DNA of 64,000 nucleotides. It comes from Oikopleura dioica. Lineage: Eukaryota; Chordata; Appendicularia; Copelata; Oikopleuridae. The stretch lies in assembly GCA_907165135.1 (NCBI GenBank), contig OU015569.1, forward strand, positions 8,122,501 through 8,186,500, given 5' to 3'. The translations under genes and the position numbers were made by a program. Within the stretch, counting starts at the first letter, position 1; every line of letters starts with the position of its first letter. The notes beneath the pieces were generated by a model, which was not told where the DNA came from, ran no database searches, and saw only the letters and a list, made by a program, of their open reading frames with translations. Below, piece by piece: positions 22,801 through 34,555 of this stretch.

Positions 22801-23980
22801 GGAAAAAGGTAGCCGATCGCCAAGTGTTCTTCAACCAGGAGCACTGTCCAAAGGTGGTCCACGTCCACAAAGAGCCGAAAAAGTACACGATGCGCGTTTC
22901 AGTTCGTCAGGGAGAATCTCCTAATAGCATGCCACAAACGAAAGGAGCTACAATTGGAGGTCACCACCATCAACAGAGACCAAATTACGGCGGTTCCTCT
23001 GGAATCCACGTCCAACCGCACTCGCAACGCAATCAATCTTACGCCCAGGTAGACTGTTTCCATACGTTCTAAAGTAAATTATCTTTTCTTGAAGCAAACA
23101 ATCCCATTATCAGTTCAACAGCCCCGTGCCCAGCAATGGAACAACCCAGGTAGAATTCCTCAAGTACCACCTCATGGTGTCAACGCAAATCAACGCCCTC
23201 AGCAGAATCAATTCAACGCTCAAAAATCCTCACAGCCAAACTCGACTAATTTCAAATCTAATCAGAATCATCAAGCTAATTTCCGTCTTCCAGCGTTTCC
23301 TCATGAGCAAGGTGTGATTACCTTACGCTTGACCATTATTAGCGAAGAATTCAATCGTAACTTTACCATGAATATAAGGAACTGGTGCTCGCCGACTTTC
23401 TGCAAGGGACAATAATGCTCCACGCCCGATGAGAGACGCGACGATCAAAGAACGGCATAACCAGCACAATCATATGCATCAGCTTAACGAGGCGATGGCG
23501 TTCCTTCAACAGCTAGGGGTATTAATAGTGTTTTGAAAAGTGTGTTTTTTGTCAGTCGAGTTGCGAAAGCTTCATCTGTAACATGTTATCATCTGTTGTG
23601 ACTTTTTTGCGTAACGATGTTTAATAATGTACCAATATTTTAACCCTGTTAACAGAATCAGACTCCAAATCTTCCCGACCAAGTAAATGCCTTACAAATC
23701 GAGCCAAAGAGGGCTCCTCCAGCACGGCCGAAGCCTAGAGTTGCTGCGAAGCCAAAGACTTACCCGAAAGCAAGAGTAATCTACGACTACAATGCACAAG
23801 ACATCGATGAACTGACTCTTCGGGAACAAGATGTTGTCGACGTAAGACGATTACTTGTTTCAAGGGATTTTTTTTTCTAACATTGATTAGGTTATAAGCG
23901 AAGACCCTTCCGGTTGGTGGCGGGTCAGTTTCCAGGGGAAGTCCGGTCTCTTCCCTGGAAGCTACGTGGAGAAGATTTAA
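19841..23980 (+). CDS. MYO1E: Long-tailed class I myosin (MYO1E/MYO1F type)
   Basis: An actin motor that links membranes to actin in endocytosis and adhesion (family knowledge). The motor contains the P-loop [22 protein letters not shown] (switch I), LDIYGFEIF (switch II) and the actin-binding KPNETKRP region. One IQ motif follows (HARTIQK...). The tail has a TH1 domain ([15 protein letters not shown] region), a Gln/Asn/Pro-rich TH2 region, and a C-terminal SH3 domain ([17 protein letters not shown] to [11 protein letters not shown]). The SH3 places it in the long-tailed subgroup. Two introns begin with GA (20007-20065, 22316-22388). In the IQ motif at about 22094-22103 the frame must shift by one base (IQK to AWKKF), a probable one-base deletion. 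The start directly follows CTTTTTTCAG. Confidence 0.93.
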
Positions 23981-24366
23981 TCAAACAGCAATTCTTCCAA
24001 TCATCGACTACGAACAATGCAAAAATCATCAAACCGCGTGTGTTACTCTATTCTTATCCTTATTCACAATTTTACTTTCAAGAGACTTTCAATCATTCCG
24101 CTTTTCCTTGTAAAAATAAAAAAAATATATTCCTTATTCATTTATTCCCTTTCTGTGCTATCTCCCCTGTTCAAAATTTATATAAATAACAACTTATAAA
24201 ACAACTCAAAAGGGAAATGACCCCTTGTACGAATCAGCCAACTTTCTTCTTCCAAAGACTTATTCTGAATAAGTTATTCATCAAAACACCTGCTAGTTAT
24301 TCTTTAATTTTAACGCATTTAATAATAACGATAACTGCATGATTCCTTTCGCATCAGTCTAACGCA
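23981..24366. other. Intergenic stretch between MYO1 and PIGQ
   Basis: AT-rich 3' region of the myosin gene with several AATAAA-like sites (for example near 24116). ORFs here lack protein-like features. Confidence 0.4.
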
Positions 24367-25736
24367 ATGCTCGAAGATGTCATGAGAAATCGGAAAGTCT
24401 GTGTTCCCGAGAATCAACTCCCTGCAAGGTTTTTCACTGGGAAAACGTAAGTTCCCCTGTTGTCTCATCGATAAATATCAAACGATTAATTAAGATCGTC
24501 CTCGACGATTTTTGTTGAAAGTTTCCACGACGAAAAAGTGCCCGACGCGCTAGAATACGACCCCAGTCGTTATCAAACAATTTACGAGTATGATCCTCGA
24601 GAAGTCCGCGATTTGGATTTCCTGCAACTATCGAAAAGTTGGGACGATAAAAGAAATGATAATGCAAGAAGAGCTCTGCATCGTTGTCCCCTTGACGCGA
24701 AACCTTGGTGCGGCATTGACTTGCTGCGGGCGTTCTCGCATAGAAAATGGGTTTGCTCAACTTTGTTGAGCGACGAGAAGAGTATTGTCCGCTTAAACTT
24801 CGCTGTGATCCTTGTTCTTGATATAGCGTTGGGCATTCTTCTCAGAAATTTAATCACTGCAAGCGTTTTCGACTCGTCGCTGGCAACTCAAGTCGACGAA
24901 GGTGCACTACAACTGGCTGAGGGTCTGGAGTGGATTTCAAAAAATCCTGGAGGACTGAAGATTAACCCGAAAATGGCGTTTTTGATTTCAAAGTTTTGCT
25001 ATCACCACGTTCAGATCTGGCAAGGCTATTGTCAGATGATCATTGATTATAGCGGCTGGTTTGTATCAGGCTTAGGTTTTGACTATTTTGTTAATTCCCT
25101 TCAATGATAATTTGCTAAATAATGCGAAAAACGATGAATGTTAACCTTTGACAAGCGTTTCGGGTGATCTCGCCTCTTGGACTTTCATTCTCTTTGGCTT
25201 TTATTTCGGACTTGTTTATGCTTACAACCCTTCACTTTTACTGCTTTTACGTCTATATGCTGCGTGTTTACCGTTTCTCGGTTTTGACACTGCAGCACCT
25301 GCTGAACCTCTTCTTCGGCAAAAAGTTCAATCCGCTGATGCGATTGAGGGACTCAATTTTCAACGAACAAGACAATTCGCCAAACAATACTACTGCATTC
25401 CGCCTTACAGTGGGCTCCCTTATCTTCGCTGTCTTCACTTTCCTTTTTCCAACAATAATCTTATACTACTTCTGCTTTTGCAGTATTCGATTCCTGCAAT
25501 CATTATGTCGCTCTCTCATTCGAAACCTGAGCGATATGTTCGTCGACTCATTTCCAGTACTTTACCTGTATTATTTCTTCCGGCCATGGATCTTCGGCGT
25601 AGAACTAACTATTCTCGGCGAAAAGATGAAAGTCCACCCAGTGTCTCCTTCAAAACTAATTTCTAGTGCTGAGAATAATTCAGCCGCTTCATCGAGCTCT
25701 ATTCTTTCGTGTGTGCTCAAGGGGAACATATTTTAA
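24367..25736 (+). CDS. PIGQ: PIG-Q / GPI1, subunit of GPI-GlcNAc transferase
   Basis: PIG-Q stabilises the ER complex that adds GlcNAc to phosphatidylinositol, the first step of GPI-anchor synthesis (family knowledge). The membrane core is clear: GLEWISKNPGGLKINPKM, CYHHVQIWQGYCQMI, then after an intron (25076-25155) SDLFMLTTLHFYCFYVYMLR, LFFGKKFNPLMRLRDS, TVGSLIFAVFTFLFPTIILY and DMFVDSFPVLYLYYFFRPW. These blocks match the human protein in order. The N-terminal cytoplasmic portion is shorter and diverged. The C-terminus is Ser-rich. Three exons are supported. The multi-pass protein presumably sits in the ER. Confidence 0.9.
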
Positions 25737-25808
25737 TTAATTCTCTGTTGAAAGTGAAGTCGCTAGTTGACTGTTAATGATAAAACATCAAAGAAGGAAT
25801 ATATTCAG

Positions 25809-25832
25809 ATGCGAGCGTTATTAAAAGAGTAA
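25809..25832 (+). promoter_or_regulatory. Upstream short ORF before the zinc-finger start
   Basis: A 7-codon ATG ORF with its stop begins right after an AG acceptor (ATATTCAG, a probable trans-splice site). It ends three bases before the main ATG at 25836. If the leader is spliced there, every ribosome would meet this uORF first, which could reduce or tune translation of the zinc-finger gene. Function is inference. Confidence 0.4.
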
Positions 25833-25835
25833 GTC

Positions 25836-27649
25836 ATGCAAGACGACGACGAAGATGTTGAAGAGATCTGCACGCCTGACGTGTCATCTGATATGCCGTC
25901 CTCATCGCATGTGAACCTCCACGCCGGTGCTTTCTGTTAGTTTTCAGAAAGCGATTCCATCTCACACTTATATTTTTAAGCGGCGAACAAACTTTTCAAC
26001 ATGGTTGACAGGCCCAAGAAAAGAGGAAGACCGAGAAAGTACACTAACATTGGATCCTTTTGCGAAGATGACCCAACAGCAGCATCTACCTCTAATAAAT
26101 ATAGCGCTGGAATCAAAGTTGAAATCGGTGCAAGGCCATTTGCTGCTTTACCGGTTAGTAGGCAATCTATACTTTTTTGACCCTATTATCAGCCCGAACG
26201 CGTTCGCCCTTTGCCAACACTGAAAAAAGAGTCAGAAAACACAACGCTCAATACCTACTGGCAGTTCGTGAATAAATCCAATTCACTTCTAATGGACTCT
26301 GATATTTTAAATTGTCCTGAAGAACAAGTTTCTCGGCCTCCGCCGACTCTTTCAATCAATCTTTTAGTAAGTGAAGATATCATTTCTTTTTAAATTGATT
26401 TCCAAGAATCCGGACGGAACGAAAAAGAGCGAGGAGGAAATCAAAAGGGAGGCGAACTTACAAGATTTCCGCGTGAAGATAGATCGCTGTCCCACAACGC
26501 AGCGTGGAATCAATAAAATACTCAATCTTCACCTGGCGGAATTAAATTCCAAAAAACAGGTCAAGACTCGTTCGACTGCTATTCAATCAAAAAAGTATAC
26601 AACAAGTGGAGTTGAGCAATCGCCTGGCAAAGGATATTTGCGCTGCTCAAATTGCAAAAAATGGTTCAGTGATGAACAGACCTTGCAAGAGCATTCAAAA
26701 GATCTAATACAGGTAAATAAAGAGTGCGATACAAATGCCATCCGTATTTAGTGCAATATTTGTATACGATCGTTGCCAGTTGGATATAACAACTATGAAA
26801 GGCCATTCTTCTGTACTAAGCAAGAATTACAATTGCATTTCCGAGGAAAACATACAAAACAGTACTTGGAGATGGTGGCGGCTAAGACCGGCCGTCCAGC
26901 CGGCAAAGTAGTACAACTTGGCCGACATAACTCTGCAAAACCCGATCTGAATATTTGGGTGGACGGAAAAGCTTCTAAAATCGGGCCCGACGCAGAAGCA
27001 CTCATCAATGATCCCTTACCTACAAACCACTTTTCTGTAAACAATCCTCCATCGAATCTATCAACCTGTAATTTTCGCGACGCCACTTTCAAAGGTATTG
27101 ACAACAATTAAGGACAACCCAAGCAAGCTTCTTTTCTATTCAAACCACTTTCTAGGAAATAATTTCAAAGTTCATCATGCACCTGAAGGAGGCTGGAAGC
27201 AAGGCCAAAAAATGCCGTACTCATCGACGACGCGGAACGGACGCTTTAGTGCAAACGTGGTTCGAAAGCAAGCGAAGTCTAGCGTGAAGGCAGAGCCACT
27301 TCCTGGCCCGGTTATTCCCGTTCCTGAGGAAGACGTCTGTACTATCACGGAAATGGACGACGAGTCAGGCGAATTGAATGATAAGGTGATCTAAAGATAG
27401 TTATTTGTTTCTTTAGCAAGATTCTTCAGCTCGAAGAAGTAGTCGCGAAGAAAGCGAGGACGAATGAAACTGTAAATAACTCGCTCACTGTTAGTAACAA
27501 GCGGATCAAGCCTCCCGTGGCGATCATGACGAAGCCGATCAACTTTGGAAAGTTGAATGGAATCAAGCTCAATGGAAAACTAATAAGTGGCACTCCCCTG
27601 CAATCATTCAAAGTGAAAGTCAACAAAACAACCCCCGATTCTCTGTAAA
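25836..27649 (+). CDS. AT-hook and zinc-finger nuclear protein, family unresolved
   Basis: The acidic N-terminus is followed by an AT-hook-like motif (RPKKRGRPRKY). Further on come two C2H2-like fingers: LRCSNCKKWFSDEQTLQEHS, and a second unit starting CNICIRSL with a later Cys and closing His pair (FCTKQELQLHFRGKH). The second finger is irregular, with an insert between the Cys pair and the His pair. The C-terminal half is basic and low in complexity. About seven exons have short canonical introns, and all joins agree in phase. The gene begins 100 bases after PIGQ, so it may be the second gene of an operon. DNA binding is inferred. A specific orthologue is not recognised. Confidence 0.68.
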
Positions 27650-27882
27650 GTTCTGATTTCAAATGATTTATCTTCTAAAAAGAAAATACTTATTGCTATG
27701 CTGATTTCTTCTCGATGTTCTTCTTTTCAACTCTGCTTTTTTATTTCATGTATTTCTGGTCACCTTCGTGTCTTCTGTACATATTTCACAATCTATCTTA
27801 TCAATAATTCTCAAAAGCTCTTGAATGAAAATGGCGATAGTTTATTTACGGCGTTAGTTTCTTAGAGTTCAGAGCTGATGCG

Positions 27883-30800
27883 ATGAGCTTCTTCGCGATT
27901 ACAGAGGAAGAGGCATTTTTCGAAGATGACGAACTTGAAAAAGAGCTGCAATCTAGACTCAGTGCGGTTGTTATTTCCGACTTAGAAGACTCCGATTACT
28001 CGGAAGAAGAAACATCACATGTGGAGGATAAAGTCGAGAATGGAGAAAAATCATTCAATCTAGCTGAGAACCTTCGGATGCTCCAGTCTTACTCTAATGT
28101 AGCCTTCAATTTTGAAGAGCTCGAGGACAGTGAAATTGCAGTTACTGATGCTGAAGCCCCTGATTGCTCAGCAAAGATGCCATCACAAAGTCAAGAATTG
28201 TTCAAAGGTGACACGCGGGAACTAAACGAGTCGTTGGTCAACACATTCCTTTCAAATGAGAAATCATCAGAGGCAGAAAAGATACAAGCCGAGATCGACA
28301 AAGAAAAAAGTAAGAATGATCAACTGAGGCGTGTTCGTGAAGAAACCGCTGCATTGAAAATTCAAAAAATTTTCCGTGGCTTCAAAACTCGAACCTCCAA
28401 AACAGGAAGGATGGTGCGTGGACATTTGGAAAGCAAAAAGAGAATCAAATTCGTTGAAAAGGCGCAGCAATTCGAATTCGAAGAGAGGCGTCGGGTCGCT
28501 GACCAAATCAAGAAAGAGAACGAACTTATCCTCGCAGAGAAAATTATAAAAGATGAAGAGCTTAAAAGGTCCGATACTTGTTCTTATTTTGCATCTGAAA
28601 GAACTTGTTATTTTAGGAGAAGAGAGCAAGAAGAAAAGGAAAGAATTGCTCTTGAACGCGCACAGCAAGCGGAAAAAATTTGGAACGAGCGGGTTATTCT
28701 CTTCACAGAAAAAATGCTCCGGCGTAAGGATCAGCGAGCAGCGGTTATTATTCAGGAAAGGGGCTAAGAAAATCAGATTTTACGTTGATAGCGCGGGCAA
28801 GGGACAATCAAACTATTACTGGACTGGACAGATGAATTGACAATGGAAAAACTAATAGTAAAACGCCCCCATAGAGAACTGTTCGAGATTTCCTAAGGAA
28901 GCGACTCCAGCGGCGTTCAGGCGCCGCTTTGGTTATCCAGCGTAATTACAGAGAATACTGTACTCGCAAACGGACGCAAGCTGCAATCTCAATACAAACA
29001 TATTGGCGAAAGTCTCGAGAGCTCAAAGCTCGACGCGCATTAGAGATTAAAGTCAATGCAGTTAAAGTAAGCTCAAAAAAAAAGTAAAACAGATTTTTCT
29101 CGTGAATCATAGTCGGAGTCCAAGATAAGGGACATTTTTGCCCCGAAACTTTATTCAATTAAACATACAAATGCAAAAACAGAACTATAAAAATAATGCC
29201 ACATATCTTTAGCCAAAACGTCTCTTATCTTTGTGTCCATTATCTTGGACTCAGACTGTACTCCTACTGGAAATTTTAGACAATTTTAATTCATCGACGT
29301 CAGTATCGTCAACTTCAAGAAGCGTACCGAGCCGTATGGGGAGAACTAGAACTTAGGAAGAAAAATGCATTGATCGCCGCTCAAATTGCCGAACAGCAAG
29401 AGCTAGTAAACCAATTCAAGTTGAACCGAAGCGCGAAGATTATCCAAAGAATGTGGCGTCAACACGTTGTTACAGAAAACAAAGCAGCTGAAATTCTGGG
29501 AGAAGCGAAAAAGCTCACTCAAATCGAATCCCAAAAGACCATCGTGCTTGGGAAGTCGGGTATATCCGTGGCCAGCCCGAGGGCAGACTTGCCCATTCTC
29601 GGTTCAAGCATTCGCGGCAAGAATTCCTCTTCTCCATTGAAAAACAATATTGCATCGGAAGAAATGCTGCTAGAGAGCCAAAACACGATAGTTGTGAAAA
29701 AAATCGATGAAGGATTACTTGCGGAACTTAAGCGAAATCTTGAGAGAATACGTCCTGTAAATTTTACTCCTGTAGCAAAGATGGAGATCCCGAAAGAAGA
29801 AAAAAAGCGACTTCTAGTCGAAAAGTTCACAGAGAGTATGTTTAAGAATAAAAGCCCTTTCGAGTCCGTCTCTTTCTTCAACTCGCCCGCCCTGAGAAAA
29901 CTTGACTTGTCGTCTTCCCAACTTAAATCGTGTCACATCGACCTCCCAAACCTGCGCCATCTCGACTTGTCGAAGAACCGCCTTAGTTCGCAATTGCTGA
30001 TCCAAGCACCGCGCCTTCGAATTCTAAGTATTTCAGAGAACAAGTTCGCGCGTCTTCTTTTCACGCCTCTACCGCACTTGTCCGCGCTCGACGCATCGTC
30101 TAACCAGCTGATAGACATTCAAAACTTGTCTCGAATAGCTCCTAGACTCATGTTTCTCAATGTGGCCGACAACTTTATCGACAAGCTCCCCCCGAACATG
30201 AGCGCTTTAATTCATCTTGATATCACCAACAATTCTTTGCGAAATTTCGATGCGTTTTCCTCTCCGTTCATCACATTCTTGCGAGCCCAATTCAATAACT
30301 TCGGGAAAAGTGATCAAATGAAAGTCTTCCCTTTTCTTGCAAAAAACGACTTTTTATGGGCAGATTCTCCGCGAGAAACTCTTCCTCTCAATGTCAAAAC
30401 CAAAGAAGACCTCAACGCCGACTTTGATCACAACCGCTTAATCACAACAGTAATTCACTTCGACTGGACTGTGAAATCTCTCCCGCTTGTTGACAGGACA
30501 TATTGGAATTTGTGGCACATGCGAAAGTACATTCTCCAGTCGTCAAAGTTACACAAGCCAACTCCCGTAATAAAGTCTTTTCTGAAGAGAGTGGTCTACA
30601 ATCGAAGAAAAAGCAAAAGAGAAGCACACGCCGTCGAAGTGATTGAGTCTTGGTGGGTTTCAGCAAATGTAAGGCTGAAGATAAAACGCGCGAGAGAACA
30701 GATACGCGCTTCTAGTAAGGAGGAATTTAAGCTCGAAGAATTTGACGTCGATTCATTTTATGAGAGCTTAGATGTCGGACAGGAACTTGAGTCGCCACGG

Positions 30801-31644
30801 CGACATTTTCCAGAGCGAATTACACAGTCGAAACCGTCAACCAACCATGCGCAGACATCGACGGATGCGTATGCCAGACATCCGGCGAAAGCTCCTCCTA
30901 TGGAAAAGAAACCACTGTTGACATACTACGATGTGGAAGGAAACACGCACTCGGTGATGAATGCTTATGACACACTTGTCGACGATGACAAAATTCGATC
31001 ACAGGCACAGGAGCTGTTCGCATGGAAACAAATGGGCGATGCTCCAAATTTTTACGCAGAGTCTTTCAAAAGTTCGAAAGCGAGTGGTCCTCTACCAAGC
31101 ATTCCCGAAACCCCGAAAATATCCAAGAAAGAAGAAAAAATCGCGCAGATAATGCAATCATGGAACGTCGGCCGAGAAACAGCGGAGAGGATGTACACTA
31201 GTCAAAACAGAATGAAAGGAAAGGCAACGTCGAAGAAGAAAGACTCACCCAAAAAGTCATTTTCCTCTACTAACAGTCTTTCATATGGTCAAGCGTCGAA
31301 TTCAATGACTTCATTAGTCTCAGCGCGCTCGCGAGATCGAACATGGATAAAGCCAAAATATCAATCTGACTCACAAAGAGCTGTCGTAAATAATTGGGTC
31401 CAGGTAGATTCCCAACTGCTTGACGTAATGTAACTGTTATTTCCACAAGAAAATAGATGAAGGAATGCCTGTGACACCTGTTCCTCACGATCCGTTGCCG
31501 TTACGCGTTCAATCCATCGAAAATAACAGCACTGATCACTTTTCTTTCGCTAAAAGTCAACTCTCTCCGTTTTCACTGCGCACTTCGACTCCACCATTAC
31601 CACCGCTCAAGAAAAAAGCTTCTCATGTACCTGCCTGGCATTGA
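27883..31644 (+). CDS. LRRIQ1: LRRIQ1-type leucine-rich-repeat and IQ-motif protein
   Basis: An acidic N-terminus and a long charged coiled coil are followed by IQ motifs (AALKIQKIFRGFKTR; a motif rejoined as AAVIIQRTVRDFLRKR; GAALVIQRNYREYCTRKR; QAAISIQTYWRKSRE; AKIIQRMWRQHV). Then come six or more leucine-rich repeats (LRKLDLSSSQLKS, LRHLDLSKNRLSS and so on). A C-terminal segment, KISKKEEKIAQIMQSWNV, resembles the end of vertebrate LRRIQ1. The domain order fits that cilium-associated protein. The intron at 28756-28874 starts with GA and restores a perfect IQ motif. The intron at about 29069-29279 hosts a MITE. The gene ends with TGA at 31642-31644, 86 bases before TMED2. Confidence 0.83.
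29112..29258. mobile_element. Tc1/mariner-type MITE, copy B, inside an LRRIQ1 intron
   Basis: A shorter, diverged relative of the element at 8588-8974. The left end reads AGTCGGAGTCCAAGATAAGG. The right end, read in reverse complement, starts CAGTCTGAGTCCAAGATAAT and continues with the same second repeat (AAGATAAGAGAC). TA flanks both ends (29110-29111 and 29259-29260), and the left CA of the terminus appears to be lost. It lies wholly inside the intron, so the reading frame is unaffected. Confidence 0.75.
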
Positions 31645-31730
31645 TCAAATCATATTTTATTTTTATACCTGTAGAATATATTTTTATACATATGAAGACA
31701 AACAAGCTTGACGATTTTTCTTTCAGAGTT

Positions 31731-32494
31731 ATGACAAAGTTGGCTTTATTAGCTCTACTTGGAATCGCCCATGGCTACTTTGTCACAGTTCAGCCAAGAA
31801 AGGAGGAGTGCTTTCATGAATACGTGAAAAACGGTGATAAAATCAACATGATGTATGAGGTTTCGAGCCTTTACTTCTTACATATTATTTACTTTGCATT
31901 TAGGTCGCTGAGGGAGGATTTCTTGATATCAATGTCAAAGTAATCAACGCAAAAAACCAAGTTATATACGACAAAGAGAGAGAAACTTCCGGAAAGGTGC
32001 GCTGAGATTATGAAAGCAGCAACTGTATATTTGTAATTCAGATGCTCTTCACGGCCGATATGCAAGGACCCATCAGATTTTGCTTCAGCAACAAGATTTC
32101 TACTGTTACACACAAAGTCGTGATGTTCTCAATAGATGTTACTGAAGCCACCGCCGCTGGAGAAGAAGATGAAGATGAAACTCACTCGAAGGTAGATCTT
32201 GTAAAATTGAAGTTTTCTGGAGATTCTTTATCTCAGCTTGAAACAATGATGGGCGACCTTGCCAGCCAAATGACGACCGTCAAACATGAGCAGGAATACA
32301 TGGAAGTGCGCGAACGAATCCATCGAGCAATCAACGAGAACACTAATTCAAGAGTCGTCCTGTGGGCCTTTTTTGAGTCTCTCGTCTTGATTGCCATGAC
32401 AGTCGGTCAAGTCTACTATCTCAAAGTATGTTCGTATTCTTTGATATAATCTAAGATTTTCTAGCGTTTTTTCGAAGTCAGAAGAGTGGTTTAA
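31731..32494 (+). CDS. TMED2: TMED2, p24 cargo receptor of COPI/COPII vesicles
   Basis: Four exons give a signal peptide ([15 protein letters not shown]), a GOLD domain ([35 protein letters not shown]), and a coiled coil ([20 protein letters not shown]). A single span and the cytoplasmic tail [13 protein letters not shown] follow. The tail carries the FF and dibasic sorting signals typical of p24-beta proteins. The match to vertebrate TMED2 is nearly complete. It acts in ER-Golgi transport (family knowledge). The ATG follows a strong TTTCTTTCAG acceptor 86 bases after the LRRIQ1 stop, so an operon with LRRIQ1 is possible. Confidence 0.95.
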
Positions 32495-32801
32495 TTCTTT
32501 CTGAACGTCGCCGTATCAACTCAATGCACTCGTTTCCAAATCCTAATTTACCTATCAAGAAGATACCTTCGAACGAAGATTTTTAGCTCAAAATAATAAA
32601 TAATATAAAACTCGCTCTGTACTACATAAACATTTTACCTATTCATTCTAGTTGCAATCAATCTCATGTGAAGCCTTCTGGTGAATCATTGAAATGCTAA
32701 GAAAATCCATAGATTCTGTATCTTTCTGGCATTTTTCTATACATCCTGCATTGATATTAGTCTGACTTCTTGTTGTAATAAATACTTGCGTTATAGCAAA
32801 A

Positions 32802-34257
32802 ATGGGTAGAACTCGTCAGTCCAAAAGAAATATCAGTCAAAAGGCATCTCATCAAAAGACCTCCCCTAAGCCCGACCCTGATCCGTCTTATTACACAACT
32901 AAATTCGCTCGCAAGGACTTACCACCAATACCCGACGATGCTCCCATTCCACTAACTGAAGCTAAAATGATTGAGGAAATAAAGCAAGGGATCATCAGAT
33001 TTAAACTTCCCAGCATATTTTTATTCAGCATCCAAATATGTTTTATCCCTCTCACCAGAGTCTCAGACAGCAGCTAAACGAGGAACGCAAGATTAGCAAA
33101 GTAACAGCGGAAAACTACAAAGTTAGTAGTGTTACGTATAAAAATGTACGAAGCGAGTTGGGTACGTTTGAATCACTTTGAGAACTAGTTGAAATGCTCT
33201 TACTAGAGGAGAGATTGCGAGAAAAACAAGAATTCTGCGATGAAGTGTCGTTGGCACTGGATGTAAAAGAAAAGGAAATCGAACAACTTCAGAAAAAAAT
33301 CAAAGCTAAGGACGGGAAGATCTCCACATTGCAGAGCCAGACAAGGATCGCTGATAGTCAGCGAAATGCTGCCCAGCAGTTCGGAAAGAACATTGGAAAA
33401 AGACAGGTGCTCCTTGCTCGAGAGATGACTCGAATGGTTCAGCGCACACTCGTCATCTGCTACTACCAAAACAACAGCACCACGACGAGACTCGTGAGTG
33501 AGTTGTCAAAGACGGGATCGGTCAGCATTCTTGTAGATACAATCCTCCGATACTTAAAAATGAAGTCAACAGAGATTCCTCAGGACGAGCTGCCCGACCA
33601 GAAAAAATTGTTCTTAGATATCCTCAATTGCTTCAACATTGTGGTGACAACATCAGACCGTAAGTCATCCTTGATTTCATGCGCTGAGAAGAAAGACCGA
33701 ATAACTTATAGTTCGAAATCACGTCGCCCGTAATTGCAAATACGTTGATTTACTGAGAGAGCTAATGGATTTCATCTTCAACAAGGAAGATAAGGAGGAA
33801 AAACTATTCTACACAGACAAAGACGTGCGCGACGTTTGCTGCGAGATTCTTGAGCAACTCTGTAAATGTGATCGCGGCGTAGAGATCTTGAATCAGTTCA
33901 ATGACGGATTCCTGCAGCATGACATCGTTGTATACTCAGCGACGGAACAGTGCACTGATAAACAAATCGCCTCGCTCCTAAAAGGTTAGTTATGCAACAG
34001 ACCTAGATCGCAAAGTGCCAAGTGGGCGGATCGTGCTCTGATTATGACGGCATTGCTTGGTTAAGAGCTCGTGGCAGGAAGACACGATTGCGCAATGCAC
34101 ACAATTTGAGATTCCCTAGTACCTCGGATCAACGCAGAAGAGCATACAAAATGTTGATCTTTGATTCTGAAATTTTTGTTTAGTTTATCTCACAATGTCT
34201 ACAAACGAAGAGTTTGCCGAAAACCTTGCCAAATCGTTTCAGGGACACGGGCTCTGA
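32802..34257 (+). CDS. Coiled-coil plus helical-repeat protein, HSF2BP-like at best
   Basis: A basic N-terminus (MGRTRQSKRNISQKAS) leads to a coiled coil (SLRQQLNEERKISKVTAENY, then LREKQEFCDEVSLALDVKEK). A helical region follows (VSILVDTILRYLKMK, DQKKLFLDILNCFNIVVTT, DVCCEILEQLCKCDRGVEIL), and the last exon ends SFQGHGL with TGA at 34255. The coiled coil followed by armadillo-like helices resembles HSF2BP, a meiotic recombination factor, but the similarity is weak. The first intron appears to lack a GT donor; the best frame-consistent choice is an AG|GAAATA donor at 32976 with its acceptor at 33028. The intron before EMLLLEER is also poorly defined. Confidence 0.6.
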
Positions 34258-34555
34258 TTATTACGAGCTGATTTAGGTTTATTGGCACCGTATTCATTTT
34301 AATGTTTTTCAAGAGAGAAAATCGAGCCAAAAGTAGCCCGGCTCTGTTGAGAAATGGGAAAAGTCGAAGACACAAGTTCTCCGTGACACTGTCAAGCTCT
34401 TGAAAGAGTGTCAAATTATCCGAGAAAGCTAAAGAGGAAAAAGAATAGCTTTTTGAAAGCGGAAAATAAGAATTGGAAAAAGGCTGTACTCTCACAACTG
34501 CCAAACACGCAAAACATCCCACTGAAAACTTAATAGATTTCGCATTTAGAGAAAA

